Assembly (NCBI RefSeq): GCF_018332695.1
Contig: NZ_BOQN01000066.1
Location: 1-64,000, forward strand
Direction of reading: 5' to 3'
DNA length: 64,000 nt
Origin: Paractinoplanes toevensis
GTDB lineage: Bacteria > Actinomycetota > Actinomycetes > Mycobacteriales > Micromonosporaceae
The notes beneath the pieces are model-generated. The model did not search any database. It was not told where the DNA came from and saw only the letters and a program-made list of their open reading frames with translations. Below are positions 51,789 through 60,003 of the stretch, piece by piece; position 1 is the stretch's first letter; every line of letters begins with the position of its first letter. Position numbers and translations under genes: made by a program.

Positions 51789-53825
51789 TCAGTGGATGTT
51801 CAGCGCCTCGCGGAGGAAGCGCAACTGGGGAGTCAGCAGGTCGGTGCCGGGCGACATATGGCTGGCGCCGGGCAGCGGCAGCACGGTGTGCGGCCGGCCG
51901 GCGGCGAGCAGGGCCGCGGACAGCCGCATGGTGTGCACCGGATAGACGTTGTCGTCGCGCAGGCCGTGGATCAGCATCAGCGGCCGTTCCAGCTTGGCGG
52001 CGTCGTCGATCAGCGACGACCGCCGGTAGGCGTCCGGGTCGAGCCGCGGATCGCCGAGGAACCGCTCCTGCCAGTGGGTGTCGTAGAGCAGGTGGTCGGT
52101 GACGGGTGCCCCGGCGACGGCGGCGTGGAAGACGTCCGGCCGCCGCAGCACGGCCAGGGCGGCCAGGTATCCGCCGGCCGACCAGCCGCGGATGCCGACC
52201 CGGGTCAGGTCGATCTCCGGGTGCTGCCGGGCGACGGCGTGCAGCGCGTCGATCTGGTCCTCCAGCAGGGAGGTGGACCGGTCGCCGTGGATGGCCCGCT
52301 CCCAGCGCGGCCCGCGCCCCGGTGTCCCGCGCCCGTCGGCGACGATCACGGCGAACCCCTGGTCGGCGAACCACTGCGACGCGTAGAAGGCGTCGCGGTC
52401 GGCGACCGCCCGCTGCGCGGCCGGGCCACCGTAGGGGTCCATCAGCACCGGAAGCCGCTCACCCTGCCAGCCGGCCGGAAAGAGCACGGCCGTCCGCAAC
52501 TCACGCTCCCCGGCTCTCAAGAACGACACCACGGGTACGGACGGGGAGGGCACCGACAGGTCCTTGACCGTACGGCCGGAGACGGTGACCGCGTGCCCGT
52601 CCAGGGTGGCCGAGTTGATCACCGTGGTGCCGGCCGCCCGGATCCCCGAGTGCCGCCCCGGCACGGTGGTCATCCGCTCGGCGCCGACGCCGGGCGCCCA
52701 CGTCCACAGGTGCCGTTCGGTGGGTTCCTCGGACGCCCCGAACAGCACCGTGTCGCCGTCGCAGCCGTGCACCTCGGCGACCTGCAGCCCGGCCGGGGTG
52801 ACCGGTTCCCCGTCGACGGTGAGGTAGCGGGTGTCGCCGAGATCGGCGGTGGCGATCAGGGCCCCGGACGCGGTGCGGCACGGCACGCCCGGCACGATCT
52901 GGGTCCAGGCCCGGTCGCGGCTCTCGGCGAGGGTCCGGGTCAGGCCGGTGTCCGGATCGATCGCGACGGTGCGCAGAACGGTCTGCGGACGGTTCTGCAG
53001 CACCGCCATCAGCCCGTGCCCGTCCCACACCACGGCGACCAGGTATTCGTACTCGGCCCAGCCGAGGTCGACGTCGACCCGGCCGCCGTCCCGGTCGAGG
53101 ATGTGCAGACTGACCAGCGCGTTCGCGGTGCCGGCGGCCGGGTATCGGTGCGCCGTCGGCGGGGCGTCCGGGCGGGCCGGGTCGCTGAGGTACCAGGTGG
53201 CGACCGGCCCGTTGTCCACCCGGCACACGGCCAGCCGGTCGGAGGCCGGTGACCACCAGTGCCCGCGCTGCCGGTCCATCGACTCGGCCGCCACGTGCTC
53301 GGCCAGCCCGTACGTCACGTCGGGGTTCTCCGGTTCGGCGAGCGGGCGGTCCCCGGCGCCGTCGGCGCCGATCAACCGCAGCGCGCCGGCGTGCACATAG
53401 GCCACGGCGGTGCCGTCCGGGCTGAGGACGGCATCGGTCAGGGGCGTACGGGCGGGCAGCCGCGATCCGTGCCCGGTCCACGGGTCGACCCGGTGCAGGT
53501 GCTGCGCGGCGGTGTACGCGACCACCCGTACGCCCTGATCGAAGTGGTAATCGACGATGCCGGACCCCTGATCGCGGGCCCGTTCCCGCCGGGTCTGCTC
53601 CTGCGCCGTCGGCGCGGCCGCGGCGCCCGCCGCGAGCGGGTCGGCGAGCAGGCGTTCCACCCCGGTCTCGAGGTCGAGCTGCCAGAGCCGGCGCACCGGG
53701 TCCTCGCCGCCGCGGGAGCGCAGGAACAGCACCCGCCGCCCGTCCGGGGTCAGGCTCAGCCGCTGCGGACGGCCGAGCCGGAAACGCTGGGTGCGGGCGA
53801 GCAGGCCCGGGTACGTCGACGACAT
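51789..53825 (-). CDS. S9 family prolyl-oligopeptidase-type serine peptidase
   Basis: 678 residues. A beta-propeller region fills residues 1-400 (repeated WxxD/RR.W blades), followed by the alpha/beta hydrolase domain. The nucleophile is in VGIRGWSAGGYLAAL (GxSxGG), with GLRDDNVYPVHT (Asp) and GASHM (His) completing the triad. DPP-IV or acylaminoacyl-peptidase-like cleavage is likely. There is no signal peptide, so it is cytoplasmic. Its start lies 21 bp from the convergent-side thiolase stop on the same strand. Confidence 0.93.
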   Translation of the reverse strand: MSSTYPGLLARTQRFRLGRPQRLSLTPDGRRVLFLRSRGGEDPVRRLWQLDLETGVERLLADPLAAGAAAAPTAQEQTRRERARDQGSGIVDYHFDQGVRVVAYTAAQHLHRVDPWTGHGSRLPARTPLTDAVLSPDGTAVAYVHAGALRLIGADGAGDRPLAEPENPDVTYGLAEHVAAESMDRQRGHWWSPASDRLAVCRVDNGPVATWYLSDPARPDAPPTAHRYPAAGTANALVSLHILDRDGGRVDVDLGWAEYEYLVAVVWDGHGLMAVLQNRPQTVLRTVAIDPDTGLTRTLAESRDRAWTQIVPGVPCRTASGALIATADLGDTRYLTVDGEPVTPAGLQVAEVHGCDGDTVLFGASEEPTERHLWTWAPGVGAERMTTVPGRHSGIRAAGTTVINSATLDGHAVTVSGRTVKDLSVPSPSVPVVSFLRAGERELRTAVLFPAGWQGERLPVLMDPYGGPAAQRAVADRDAFYASQWFADQGFAVIVADGRGTPGRGPRWERAIHGDRSTSLLEDQIDALHAVARQHPEIDLTRVGIRGWSAGGYLAALAVLRRPDVFHAAVAGAPVTDHLLYDTHWQERFLGDPRLDPDAYRRSSLIDDAAKLERPLMLIHGLRDDNVYPVHTMRLSAALLAAGRPHTVLPLPGASHMSPGTDLLTPQLRFLREALNIH

Positions 53826-53846
53826 CCCGCCAGTCTGCTCCAGAAA

Positions 53847-55025
53847 TTACAGGCGTTCGATGATGGACGCGTTGGCGGTGCCGCCGGCCTCGCACATGGT
53901 CTGCAGTCCATAACGCCCGCCGGTGCGTTCCAGAACTCCCAGCAGGGTGGTGGCGAGCCGGGCCCCGCTGGCGCCGAGCGGATGACCGATCGCGATCGCC
54001 CCGCCGTCCACGTTGACCCTCCCGAGGTCGGCCCCGGTCTCCGCCTGCCAGGCCAGCACGACCGACGCGAACGCCTCGTTGACCTCGAACGCGTCGATGT
54101 CGCCGATCCCGAGACCGGCCTTGGCCAGCACTTTCGCGGTGGCCGGGATGATCCCGGTGAGCATCATGACCGGGTCGTCGCCGGTGACCGCGACGGTGTG
54201 GATGCGGGCCCGCGGCCGCCAGCCGTGCCGCCGGGCGATCTCCCCGGTGGTGACGAGCAGACCCGCGGCCCCGTCGTTGACCGGGCTGGAGTTGCCGGCG
54301 GTGACCTTCCAGTCGATGTCGCCGAAGCGTTCGGTCCAGCGCGGATCGGCGAAGGCGGGCCGCAGCCCGGCGAGGACAGCGGTGTCGGTGCCCGGCCGGA
54401 TCGTCTCGTCGGTGGCCAGGTCGTTGACCGCGGTGATCTGGGCGTCGAAGTGGCCGAGCTTCCACGCCTCGGCGGCCCGCTGGTGGCTGGTCGCCGAGAA
54501 CTCGTCGAGCTCGGTGCGGCTGAGTCCCCACCGGCGGGCGATCAGCTCGGCGCTGACCCCCTGCGGGATCAGCCCGCCCGGGTAGCGGCGCGCGACGGCT
54601 GGCCCGCCCACGTCCGCGCGCACCCCGCCGACCAGGGCGGAGCTGCCGATCGGCACCCGCGACATGGATTCGGCGCCGGACGCGATGACGATGTCGTAGG
54701 CCCCGGCGATCACGCCCTGGGCGGCGAAGCCGAGGGCCTGCTGGCTGCTGCCGCACTGCCGGTCGACGGTGACGCCCGGCACGGATTCGGGAAAACCGGC
54801 GGCGAGTACGGCGAGGCGGGTGGCGTTGGTGCTCTGCTCCCCCACCTGAGCGACGGTGCCACCGATGACGTCGTCGATGTCGGAGGGGTCGAGGTGGTTG
54901 CGCTCGGCGAGCGCGCGTAGCACGTACGCGTGCAGGTCGACCGGATGCACCTGGTGGTAGGCGCCGCCGGGTTTGCCTCTGGCGATCGGAGTGCGTACCG
55001 CGTCGACGATGACAGCGTCCCGCAT
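53847..55025 (-). CDS. Thiolase (acetyl-CoA acetyltransferase)
   Basis: 392 residues. The nucleophile Cys91 is in VDRQCGSSQQAL, VNEAFASVVLAWQAETG and GGAIAIGHPLGASGAR are in place, and the second Cys is in MCEAGGTANASII. It carries out reversible acyl-CoA condensation or beta-oxidation cleavage. It is divergent from a TetR gene with two operators between them. This resembles FadA-type, regulated lipid or steroid metabolism copies. Confidence 0.93.
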   Translation of the reverse strand: MRDAVIVDAVRTPIARGKPGGAYHQVHPVDLHAYVLRALAERNHLDPSDIDDVIGGTVAQVGEQSTNATRLAVLAAGFPESVPGVTVDRQCGSSQQALGFAAQGVIAGAYDIVIASGAESMSRVPIGSSALVGGVRADVGGPAVARRYPGGLIPQGVSAELIARRWGLSRTELDEFSATSHQRAAEAWKLGHFDAQITAVNDLATDETIRPGTDTAVLAGLRPAFADPRWTERFGDIDWKVTAGNSSPVNDGAAGLLVTTGEIARRHGWRPRARIHTVAVTGDDPVMMLTGIIPATAKVLAKAGLGIGDIDAFEVNEAFASVVLAWQAETGADLGRVNVDGGAIAIGHPLGASGARLATTLLGVLERTGGRYGLQTMCEAGGTANASIIERL

Positions 55026-55046
55026 GGCTCTGCTCCCTTCCCTTCT

Positions 55047-55093
55047 CGGACCGTTCGGTCCGATACTAGTTGACGGTCGGACCGATCGGTCCG
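55047..55093. promoter_or_regulatory. Twin TetR operators between thiolase and tetR
   Basis: CGGACCG-TT-CGGTCCG (55047-55062) and CGGACCGATCGGTCCG (55078-55093) are both perfect 16-bp dyads, centres 31 bp (three helical turns) apart. They lie between the divergent starts. Identical half-sites on the same helix face suggest cooperative binding by the adjacent TetR. Confidence 0.9.
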
Positions 55094-55108
55094 TTAAACT
55101 TCTCACTC

Positions 55109-55657
55109 ATGGCACGCCCAGCGGACCCGACCGGCCGCGACCGCATCCTGTCCACCGCCACCGCGCTCTTCTACACGCACGGCGTCCGCGCGGTCGGAAT
55201 GGCCCGGGTGATCGAGGCCGCGGCCTGCGGGAAACACATGCTCTACCGGCATTTCCCCAGCAAGGCGGCCCTGGCCGCGGCCTACCTGACGCAGGTGCGC
55301 GCCGAGCGGGAGCGCTCCACGGCCGCCGTGCCGGCCGGCACCCCCGCCGAGCGCCTGGTGGCCCTGGTGGCCGAGGTGGCAGCCTGGACGCGGCGCGGCG
55401 ACTACCGGGGCTGCGCGTTCCGCAACTACCTCACCGAGTTCCCGGCCGCCGACGACGAGCCGGCCCGGGTGGCCCGCGCCTACCTGCGCGACACCCGCCG
55501 CGAGATCGACGACCTGGTCAGCGAGCTGGGAAAACCGCCGCTGGTGGCCGACCGCCTGTGGTTGCTGATCGACGCCCTCTACGCCACCACCGGCACCGAC
55601 CCCGAGGTGGCCGTCGACTGGTCCCGCGAACTGGTCGGCCTGACGACGACCAGGTGA
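55109..55657 (+). CDS. TetR-family regulator of the thiolase divergon
   Basis: 182 residues from the ATG at 55109. The HTH is ILSTATALFYTHGVRAVGMARVIEAAACGKHMLYRHFPSKAALAAAYL (about 12-58). The C-terminal domain resembles TetR proteins of FadR/KstR-like use, but the ligand is not defined. Strong twin palindromes precede it. Confidence 0.9.
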   Translation: MARPADPTGRDRILSTATALFYTHGVRAVGMARVIEAAACGKHMLYRHFPSKAALAAAYLTQVRAERERSTAAVPAGTPAERLVALVAEVAAWTRRGDYRGCAFRNYLTEFPAADDEPARVARAYLRDTRREIDDLVSELGKPPLVADRLWLLIDALYATTGTDPEVAVDWSRELVGLTTTR

Positions 55658-55720
55658 TGTGGTTGTTAACACGAACGGGGCGCGGCAGCGCGTACCGGCT
55701 CGATCGCTTAGAGTCCGCCC

Positions 55721-56344
55721 ATGGCGACTATCCACCAGGCCACCCTCACTCCCACCAAGCTCGAGCTGCTCACGGCCTGGCTTCCCGGCCGCCACTGGTA
55801 CCCCGGCGAGTACGTCAAGGACCTGCAGCGGGTTGCCGCGTGCCGGTTCGACGACCCGGCCGGCGCGGTCGGGGTGGAGATGATCCTGGTCCGGGCCGAG
55901 GACGGTCCTCTGGTCCATGTGCCGCTGACCTACCGCGGCGCCCCGCTCGAGGGCGCCGACCTGCACCTGATCGGCACCACCGAGCATTCGGTGCTGGGCA
56001 CCCGCTGGGTCTACGACGCGGTCGCCGACCCGGTCTACCTGTCGACGCTGACCGCGGCCATCCGCACCGGCGGTGAGCAGGCCGAGGAGTTCGTGGAGAC
56101 GGCCGACGGGCCGCAGCGCCGCGACCCGCAGATGCGGGTGCGCGGCAGCGGCATCGCCCGGAAGTCGGCCCCGGTGGGGCCGCCGGTCCGGCTGGAGGAG
56201 GGGGACCCGGCGGTGGTGGTGACCGAGGAGGTCCGGCTGGACGTGCGCCGCGTTCTCAGTGCCGAGCCGGCCGCCGGGCCGCTGTTCCTCACCGGCACCT
56301 GGGAGGGGAACGAGAAGCCGACGGTGCTGGCCGAGCTCTACTGA
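55721..56344 (+). CDS. Maltokinase N-terminal cap-like domain protein
   Basis: 207 residues. LTAWLPGRHWYPGEYVKDLQRVAACRFDDPAGAVGVEMILV is the N-terminal cap pattern of maltokinase (Pep2/Mak), but the kinase domain is absent. The cap of maltokinases helps in substrate handling and contact with trehalose synthase. As a free domain it may regulate glycogen/trehalose enzymes or be a remnant. It overlaps the convergent gene by 7 bp. Confidence 0.8.
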   Translation: MATIHQATLTPTKLELLTAWLPGRHWYPGEYVKDLQRVAACRFDDPAGAVGVEMILVRAEDGPLVHVPLTYRGAPLEGADLHLIGTTEHSVLGTRWVYDAVADPVYLSTLTAAIRTGGEQAEEFVETADGPQRRDPQMRVRGSGIARKSAPVGPPVRLEEGDPAVVVTEEVRLDVRRVLSAEPAAGPLFLTGTWEGNEKPTVLAELY

Positions 56345-57003
56345 GCCACGCCGATGGTGTGCCCGATCGTCTCGGGCCGGTCGAGGCAGGCGAGCATCTG
56401 GTGGGCCACGTCGGCGCGGGAGACGGTCAGGCCGCCGCGCACGTTGCGGTCCACCGCCGTCCGGTAGCGGCCGCTCAGCGGCTTGTCGGTGAGCCGGGGC
56501 GGGCGGCTGATCGTCCAGTCCAGACCGCTGGCGCGCACCACGTCCTCCATCCGGGCCAGGTCGGCGTAGTGCTCGCGGAACATCCGGTGGGTGAACGGAA
56601 CGCCGAGGTGGCGCATGAAGAAGCCGTCGCCCGGGTCGTGCCGCGGCGGGTGCGGCCGGTCGGGTGACGGCAGTGTTCCGATCGGGGCGGCACTGACCAC
56701 GATCAGCCGCCGGACGCCGGCCCGCCGGGCGGCCTCGACCAGCGCGGTGGTGCCCAGGGTGGCGACGCCGGCCTCGGGGGTGGTGCGGGCGCCGAGCCCG
56801 GACAGCACGGCGTCGGAGTCCTTGATCGCCTCGGTCAGGGCGGGCAGGTCGGGGTGCGCGAGATCGGCGTAGGCCGTGCGGACCGGCGCGGTGATCTTCT
56901 CAGGGCTGCGGGCCACGGCGGTGACATCGTGCCCCGCGTCCAGGGCCTGCCGGAGTAGTTGACGTCCGATACCGCCGGTGGCGGCGACAATGGTGAGCCT
57001 CAT
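56338..57003 (-). CDS. NAD(P)-binding SDR/NmrA-like protein
   Basis: 221 residues. The Rossmann loop is IVAATGGIGRQLLRQALDAGHDVTAVARSPEKI. IVVSAAPIG and DWTISRPPRLTDKPLSGRY match atypical SDRs such as YwnB/BVR-B flavin-reductase-like proteins. It probably binds NADPH; substrate is unknown. It is divergent from a MarR regulator and thus likely a stress-induced oxidoreductase. Confidence 0.87.
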   Translation of the reverse strand: MRLTIVAATGGIGRQLLRQALDAGHDVTAVARSPEKITAPVRTAYADLAHPDLPALTEAIKDSDAVLSGLGARTTPEAGVATLGTTALVEAARRAGVRRLIVVSAAPIGTLPSPDRPHPPRHDPGDGFFMRHLGVPFTHRMFREHYADLARMEDVVRASGLDWTISRPPRLTDKPLSGRYRTAVDRNVRGGLTVSRADVAHQMLACLDRPETIGHTIGVAQ

Positions 57004-57023
57004 GTCGGCCCTCCCTCAGTCAG

Positions 57024-57066
57024 TTAGTATGAAAACCATAACATCTCCTTTGAGGTTCGTACTATA
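57024..57066. promoter_or_regulatory. Imperfect dyad between SDR and marR genes
   Basis: TTAGTATGAAAACC (57024-57037) and GGTTCGTACTATA (57054-57066) are imperfect inverted arms. The TTAGTA core is also seen at the MarR palindrome at 1321-1369. Probably the operator of the adjacent MarR. Confidence 0.5.
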
Positions 57067-57539
57067 TGGATTCCGTAGCATCTTCGGACGCGCGTGACCG
57101 CCGCCGGCTCACCAACGGCCTCAAACAGGCTCTGCGGGAGGCGGCACTCCGCATCGCGCAGCTGAACCACCAGGTCAGCGGCAAACTCGGGCTGCGCGAC
57201 GTCGACTACGACTGCCTCAACCTGCTCAACCTGCACGGCCCGATCAGTCCGGGCGCGCTCGCGAAACTGGCCGGCGTGCACCCGGCGACGATGACCGGCG
57301 TGCTCGACCGCCTGGAGAAGGCCGGCTGGGTGGGGCGCGACCGTGACCCGGCGGACCGCCGGGCCACGGTGATCGTCGTGCACCGCGAGCGCGGCGGCGA
57401 GGTGCGTGCCCTCTACGCCGGGGCGAACGCCGAGATGGACGACATCTGCGCCGGCTACACCCCCGAGCAGCTGGCCACGATCATCGATTTCCTGCAGCGG
57501 GCCGCCGAGGTGGGGGTGCGGGCGACGCGGGATCTATAG
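57066..57539 (+). CDS. MarR-family regulator
   Basis: 157 residues. The winged helix is ISPGALAKLAGVHPATMTGVLDRLEKAGWVGRDRDPADRRATVIVVH (about 60-107), with the Asp-Pro-Ala-Asp-Arg-Arg wing. The ATG overlaps the operator-like dyad and no ribosome site is evident, so it may be leaderless. Its TAG shares CTATAG with the stop of the convergent F420 enzyme. Confidence 0.9.
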   Translation: MDSVASSDARDRRRLTNGLKQALREAALRIAQLNHQVSGKLGLRDVDYDCLNLLNLHGPISPGALAKLAGVHPATMTGVLDRLEKAGWVGRDRDPADRRATVIVVHRERGGEVRALYAGANAEMDDICAGYTPEQLATIIDFLQRAAEVGVRATRDL

Positions 57540-58472
57540 GAGTTCCTTGGCCGCGAAGTCGAGGAAGCCGTCCATGTCGGGACCGCAGTTCATCAGCGCG
57601 ATGTGGTCGTACCCGGCGTCCTGGTGCTTGCGGATCGCCTCGAGGTACGGCTGCGGGTCCGGTCCGACCACGAACTGTTCCCGGATGTCCTCGGGCCGGA
57701 CGGTCGCACTGGCCGCCTCGAAGTTCACCGGGTTGGGCAGCTCGGACATCACCTTCCAGCCGGTGACCGCCCAGCGGGTCGTCTCGTGCGCGGCCCGCAC
57801 GGCGTCGTCGGCGTTCGGCGCCCACGCGACGGGGATCTCCACGTAGGCCGGCCCGTCACCGCCCGCGCTCTTGAAGGCCTCGACCAGGTCGGCGCGGGGC
57901 TCGGTGGCGAACAGGCCGGAACCGTGCGTGGCCGCCAGCTCCGCGGCCTGCTTCCCGCCGGCCGCCACCGCGATTCTCGGCAGCCGCTCCGGCAGATCGA
58001 AGACCTGGGCGTCCTCCAACTTCAAATGCTTTCCGTCGTACGACTGGTAGCCGCCCCGCCACAGCAGGTTGATGATGTCCAGCGCCTCGGCGAGCAGTTC
58101 CTGCCGTTCCCGTACGGCCGGAAAACCGCGACCCACCACGTGCTCGTTGAGTCTCTCTCCGGAACCGACGCCGAGCGTGAATCGATCATCGGAGATGATC
58201 GCGAGGGTCGCCGCGGCCTGCGCGATGATCGCCGGGTGGTAACGCACCGTAGGGCAGGTGACCCCGGTGGCCAGCCCGAGGCGGGACGTCCGCGCGGCCA
58301 CCGCACCCAGCACGCTCCACACGAACGGCGAATGCCCCTGCACGTCCAGCCACGGGTGATAGTGGTCGCTCATCTCGACGAACCCGAACCCGGCCTCCTC
58401 GGCCCGCACCGCCTGCCGGATCAGCTCCTTGGGTCCGAACGCCTCCGCCGCCAGCTTGAATCCCAGTTCCAT
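57534..58472 (-). CDS. LLM-class F420-dependent oxidoreductase (G6PDH-like family)
   Basis: 312 residues from the ATG at 58472. The N-terminus MELGFKLAAEAFGPKELIRQAVRAEEAGFGFVEMSDHYHPWLDVQGHSPFVWSVLGA follows the F420-dependent G6PDH-like family (TIGR03557 pattern) closely. Loop motifs for F420 are TGVTCPTVRYHPA and GVGSGERLNEH. It uses the deazaflavin F420 to oxidise or reduce an unknown substrate; only a few relatives are true glucose-6-phosphate dehydrogenases. It points to an F420-producing actinomycete. Confidence 0.9.
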   Translation of the reverse strand: MELGFKLAAEAFGPKELIRQAVRAEEAGFGFVEMSDHYHPWLDVQGHSPFVWSVLGAVAARTSRLGLATGVTCPTVRYHPAIIAQAAATLAIISDDRFTLGVGSGERLNEHVVGRGFPAVRERQELLAEALDIINLLWRGGYQSYDGKHLKLEDAQVFDLPERLPRIAVAAGGKQAAELAATHGSGLFATEPRADLVEAFKSAGGDGPAYVEIPVAWAPNADDAVRAAHETTRWAVTGWKVMSELPNPVNFEAASATVRPEDIREQFVVGPDPQPYLEAIRKHQDAGYDHIALMNCGPDMDGFLDFAAKELL

Positions 58473-58515
58473 GGCTTCGGGATTCCCGGAAGACCGCCTG
58501 TTAACCTCGCGAATC

Positions 58516-59379
58516 GTGGGCGACGTGGGAAGACGGATCATCGGCGGGCGGGAGTTCGACTTCGCGCGGCAGGTCGCGGTGATGGCGATCGTGAACCGGA
58601 CACCCGACTCGTTCCACGACCAGGGCAGCACGTTCGCGCTGGAGAAAGCCCTGGAACGGGTCAAGCAGGCGGCCGCCGACGGGGCCGACTGGATCGACAT
58701 CGGCGGCGTACCGTTCGCACCCGGCCCGGAGGTCTCGGTCGCCGAGGAGATCGAGCGGGTGTTACCGGTGGTGACCGCGGCCCGTGACCTGGCGGTGGTC
58801 TCGGTCGACACGTTCCGCCCCGAGGTGGCCCGCGAGGTGATCGCGGCCGGCGCCGGGGTCATCAACGACACCTCCGGCCTGCGCGACCCGGCGATGGCCG
58901 ACACGGTGGCCGGGACCGGCGCCCAGCTGGTGATCACGCACAGCCTGGCCGCCCCGCGCACGCTGTGGCCGAGCCCGCAGTACCGGGACGTGACCGCCGA
59001 GGTGGGCGCGTTCCTGCGGTCGCGGGTCGAGCTGGCGCTGTCCCGCGGTGTGCGCCCCGACCAGATCATCATCGACCCGGGCCATGACCTGAACAAGAAC
59101 ACCCTGCACACGCTGGAGATCACCCGGCGCCTCGACGAGCTCGCCGCGATCGGCTATCCGCTGCTGGCGGCGGTGAGCAACAAGGACTTCATCGGCGAGA
59201 CGCTGGACGCCGCCCAGCACGACCGGCTGACCGGCACGCTGGCCGCGGTGGTTTTCTGCATCGTCCGGGGCGCCCGCATCGTCCGGGTGCACGACGTGGC
59301 CGCGACGGTGGACGCCGTCCGGATGACCGAGGCCATGCTCGGCTGGCGCCCACCCGCCTACACCAGGCACAACATCTAG
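58516..59379 (+). CDS. folP: Dihydropteroate synthase
   Basis: 287 residues from the GTG at 58516; longer frames overlap the divergent gene. Motifs are MAIVNRTPDSFHDQG, DWIDIGGVPFAPG, VSVDTFRPEV, VINDTSGLRD, IIDPGHDLNKN, VSNKDFIGE and VRVHDV. It makes dihydropteroate from p-aminobenzoate and the pterin pyrophosphate for folate. No other folate gene is linked, so this may be an extra FolP2-like copy with altered substrate. Codon 83 (58762-58764) is TTA. It overlaps the convergent tetR by 4 bp. Confidence 0.88.
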   Translation: MGDVGRRIIGGREFDFARQVAVMAIVNRTPDSFHDQGSTFALEKALERVKQAAADGADWIDIGGVPFAPGPEVSVAEEIERVLPVVTAARDLAVVSVDTFRPEVAREVIAAGAGVINDTSGLRDPAMADTVAGTGAQLVITHSLAAPRTLWPSPQYRDVTAEVGAFLRSRVELALSRGVRPDQIIIDPGHDLNKNTLHTLEITRRLDELAAIGYPLLAAVSNKDFIGETLDAAQHDRLTGTLAAVVFCIVRGARIVRVHDVAATVDAVRMTEAMLGWRPPAYTRHNI

Positions 59380-59927
59380 TGCTTGTGCTCCCAGGTGGCC
59401 ATCAGGTCGACCATCCACGGCTGCCTGGGCACCGGGTCGGGGCCGATCACGTGCATCGCGCCCAGGCAGGTGAGCAGCATGCCGATCGAGAAGAACTCGC
59501 GGGCCTCGGTTGAGCTGGCCCCGGTCACCTCGCGCACCGTTTCGTAGAGCCGCCCGAAGCAGGCTCGCACCTGATCGCCGATCGCCGGGTCGGCCGCGGC
59601 CGTGAACCCGTGCAGCAGCAGGACGATCAGTTCCCGCTCGGCCAGCAACTCGTCGTAGGCCTCGCCGAGCGAGGCCAGGGTCGGCTCGGCCGCGGCCGCC
59701 TGCCGGAACTTCGCGTCGATGCGGTCGCCGGCCCGGTTCACGGCCGCGATGAACAGCTCCTGCTTGGTGCGGAAGATCCTGATCACGTACGGCTGGGAGA
59801 CGCCGGCCAGGCGTGCGACCTGGTCGGTGGTGGTGCCGGCGTAGCCGCCGTGACTGAACGCGGTGACGGCAGCGGTCACGAGTTGCTCGTGCCGTTCCTC
59901 CGCGGTGAGACGGGTGCGGGTGCTCAT
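59376..59927 (-). CDS. TetR-family regulator of the MFS pump
   Basis: 183 residues from the ATG at 59927. HTH: LVTAAVTAFSHGGYAGTTTDQVARLAGVSQPYVIRIFRTKQELFIAAV (about 17-63). It is divergent from the MFS transporter with two identical-core operators between them, the classical layout for a drug-pump repressor. Confidence 0.92.
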   Translation of the reverse strand: MSTRTRLTAEERHEQLVTAAVTAFSHGGYAGTTTDQVARLAGVSQPYVIRIFRTKQELFIAAVNRAGDRIDAKFRQAAAAEPTLASLGEAYDELLAERELIVLLLHGFTAAADPAIGDQVRACFGRLYETVREVTGASSTEAREFFSIGMLLTCLGAMHVIGPDPVPRQPWMVDLMATWEHKH

Positions 59928-59936
59928 GGTTGACAG

Positions 59937-59985
59937 GTTATCAGTCAATAACTAACGTGGTCGGCGGAAGTTATCAGTCGATAAC
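59937..59985. promoter_or_regulatory. Twin operators between tetR and MFS transporter
   Basis: GTTATCAGTCAATAAC (59937-59952) and GTTATCAGTCGATAAC (59970-59985) are 16-bp near palindromes, differing at one base, 33 bp apart. The second ends 18 bp before the transporter ATG. Confidence 0.88.
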
Positions 59986-60003
59986 AACTTCGGGGAGCGC
60001 AGC

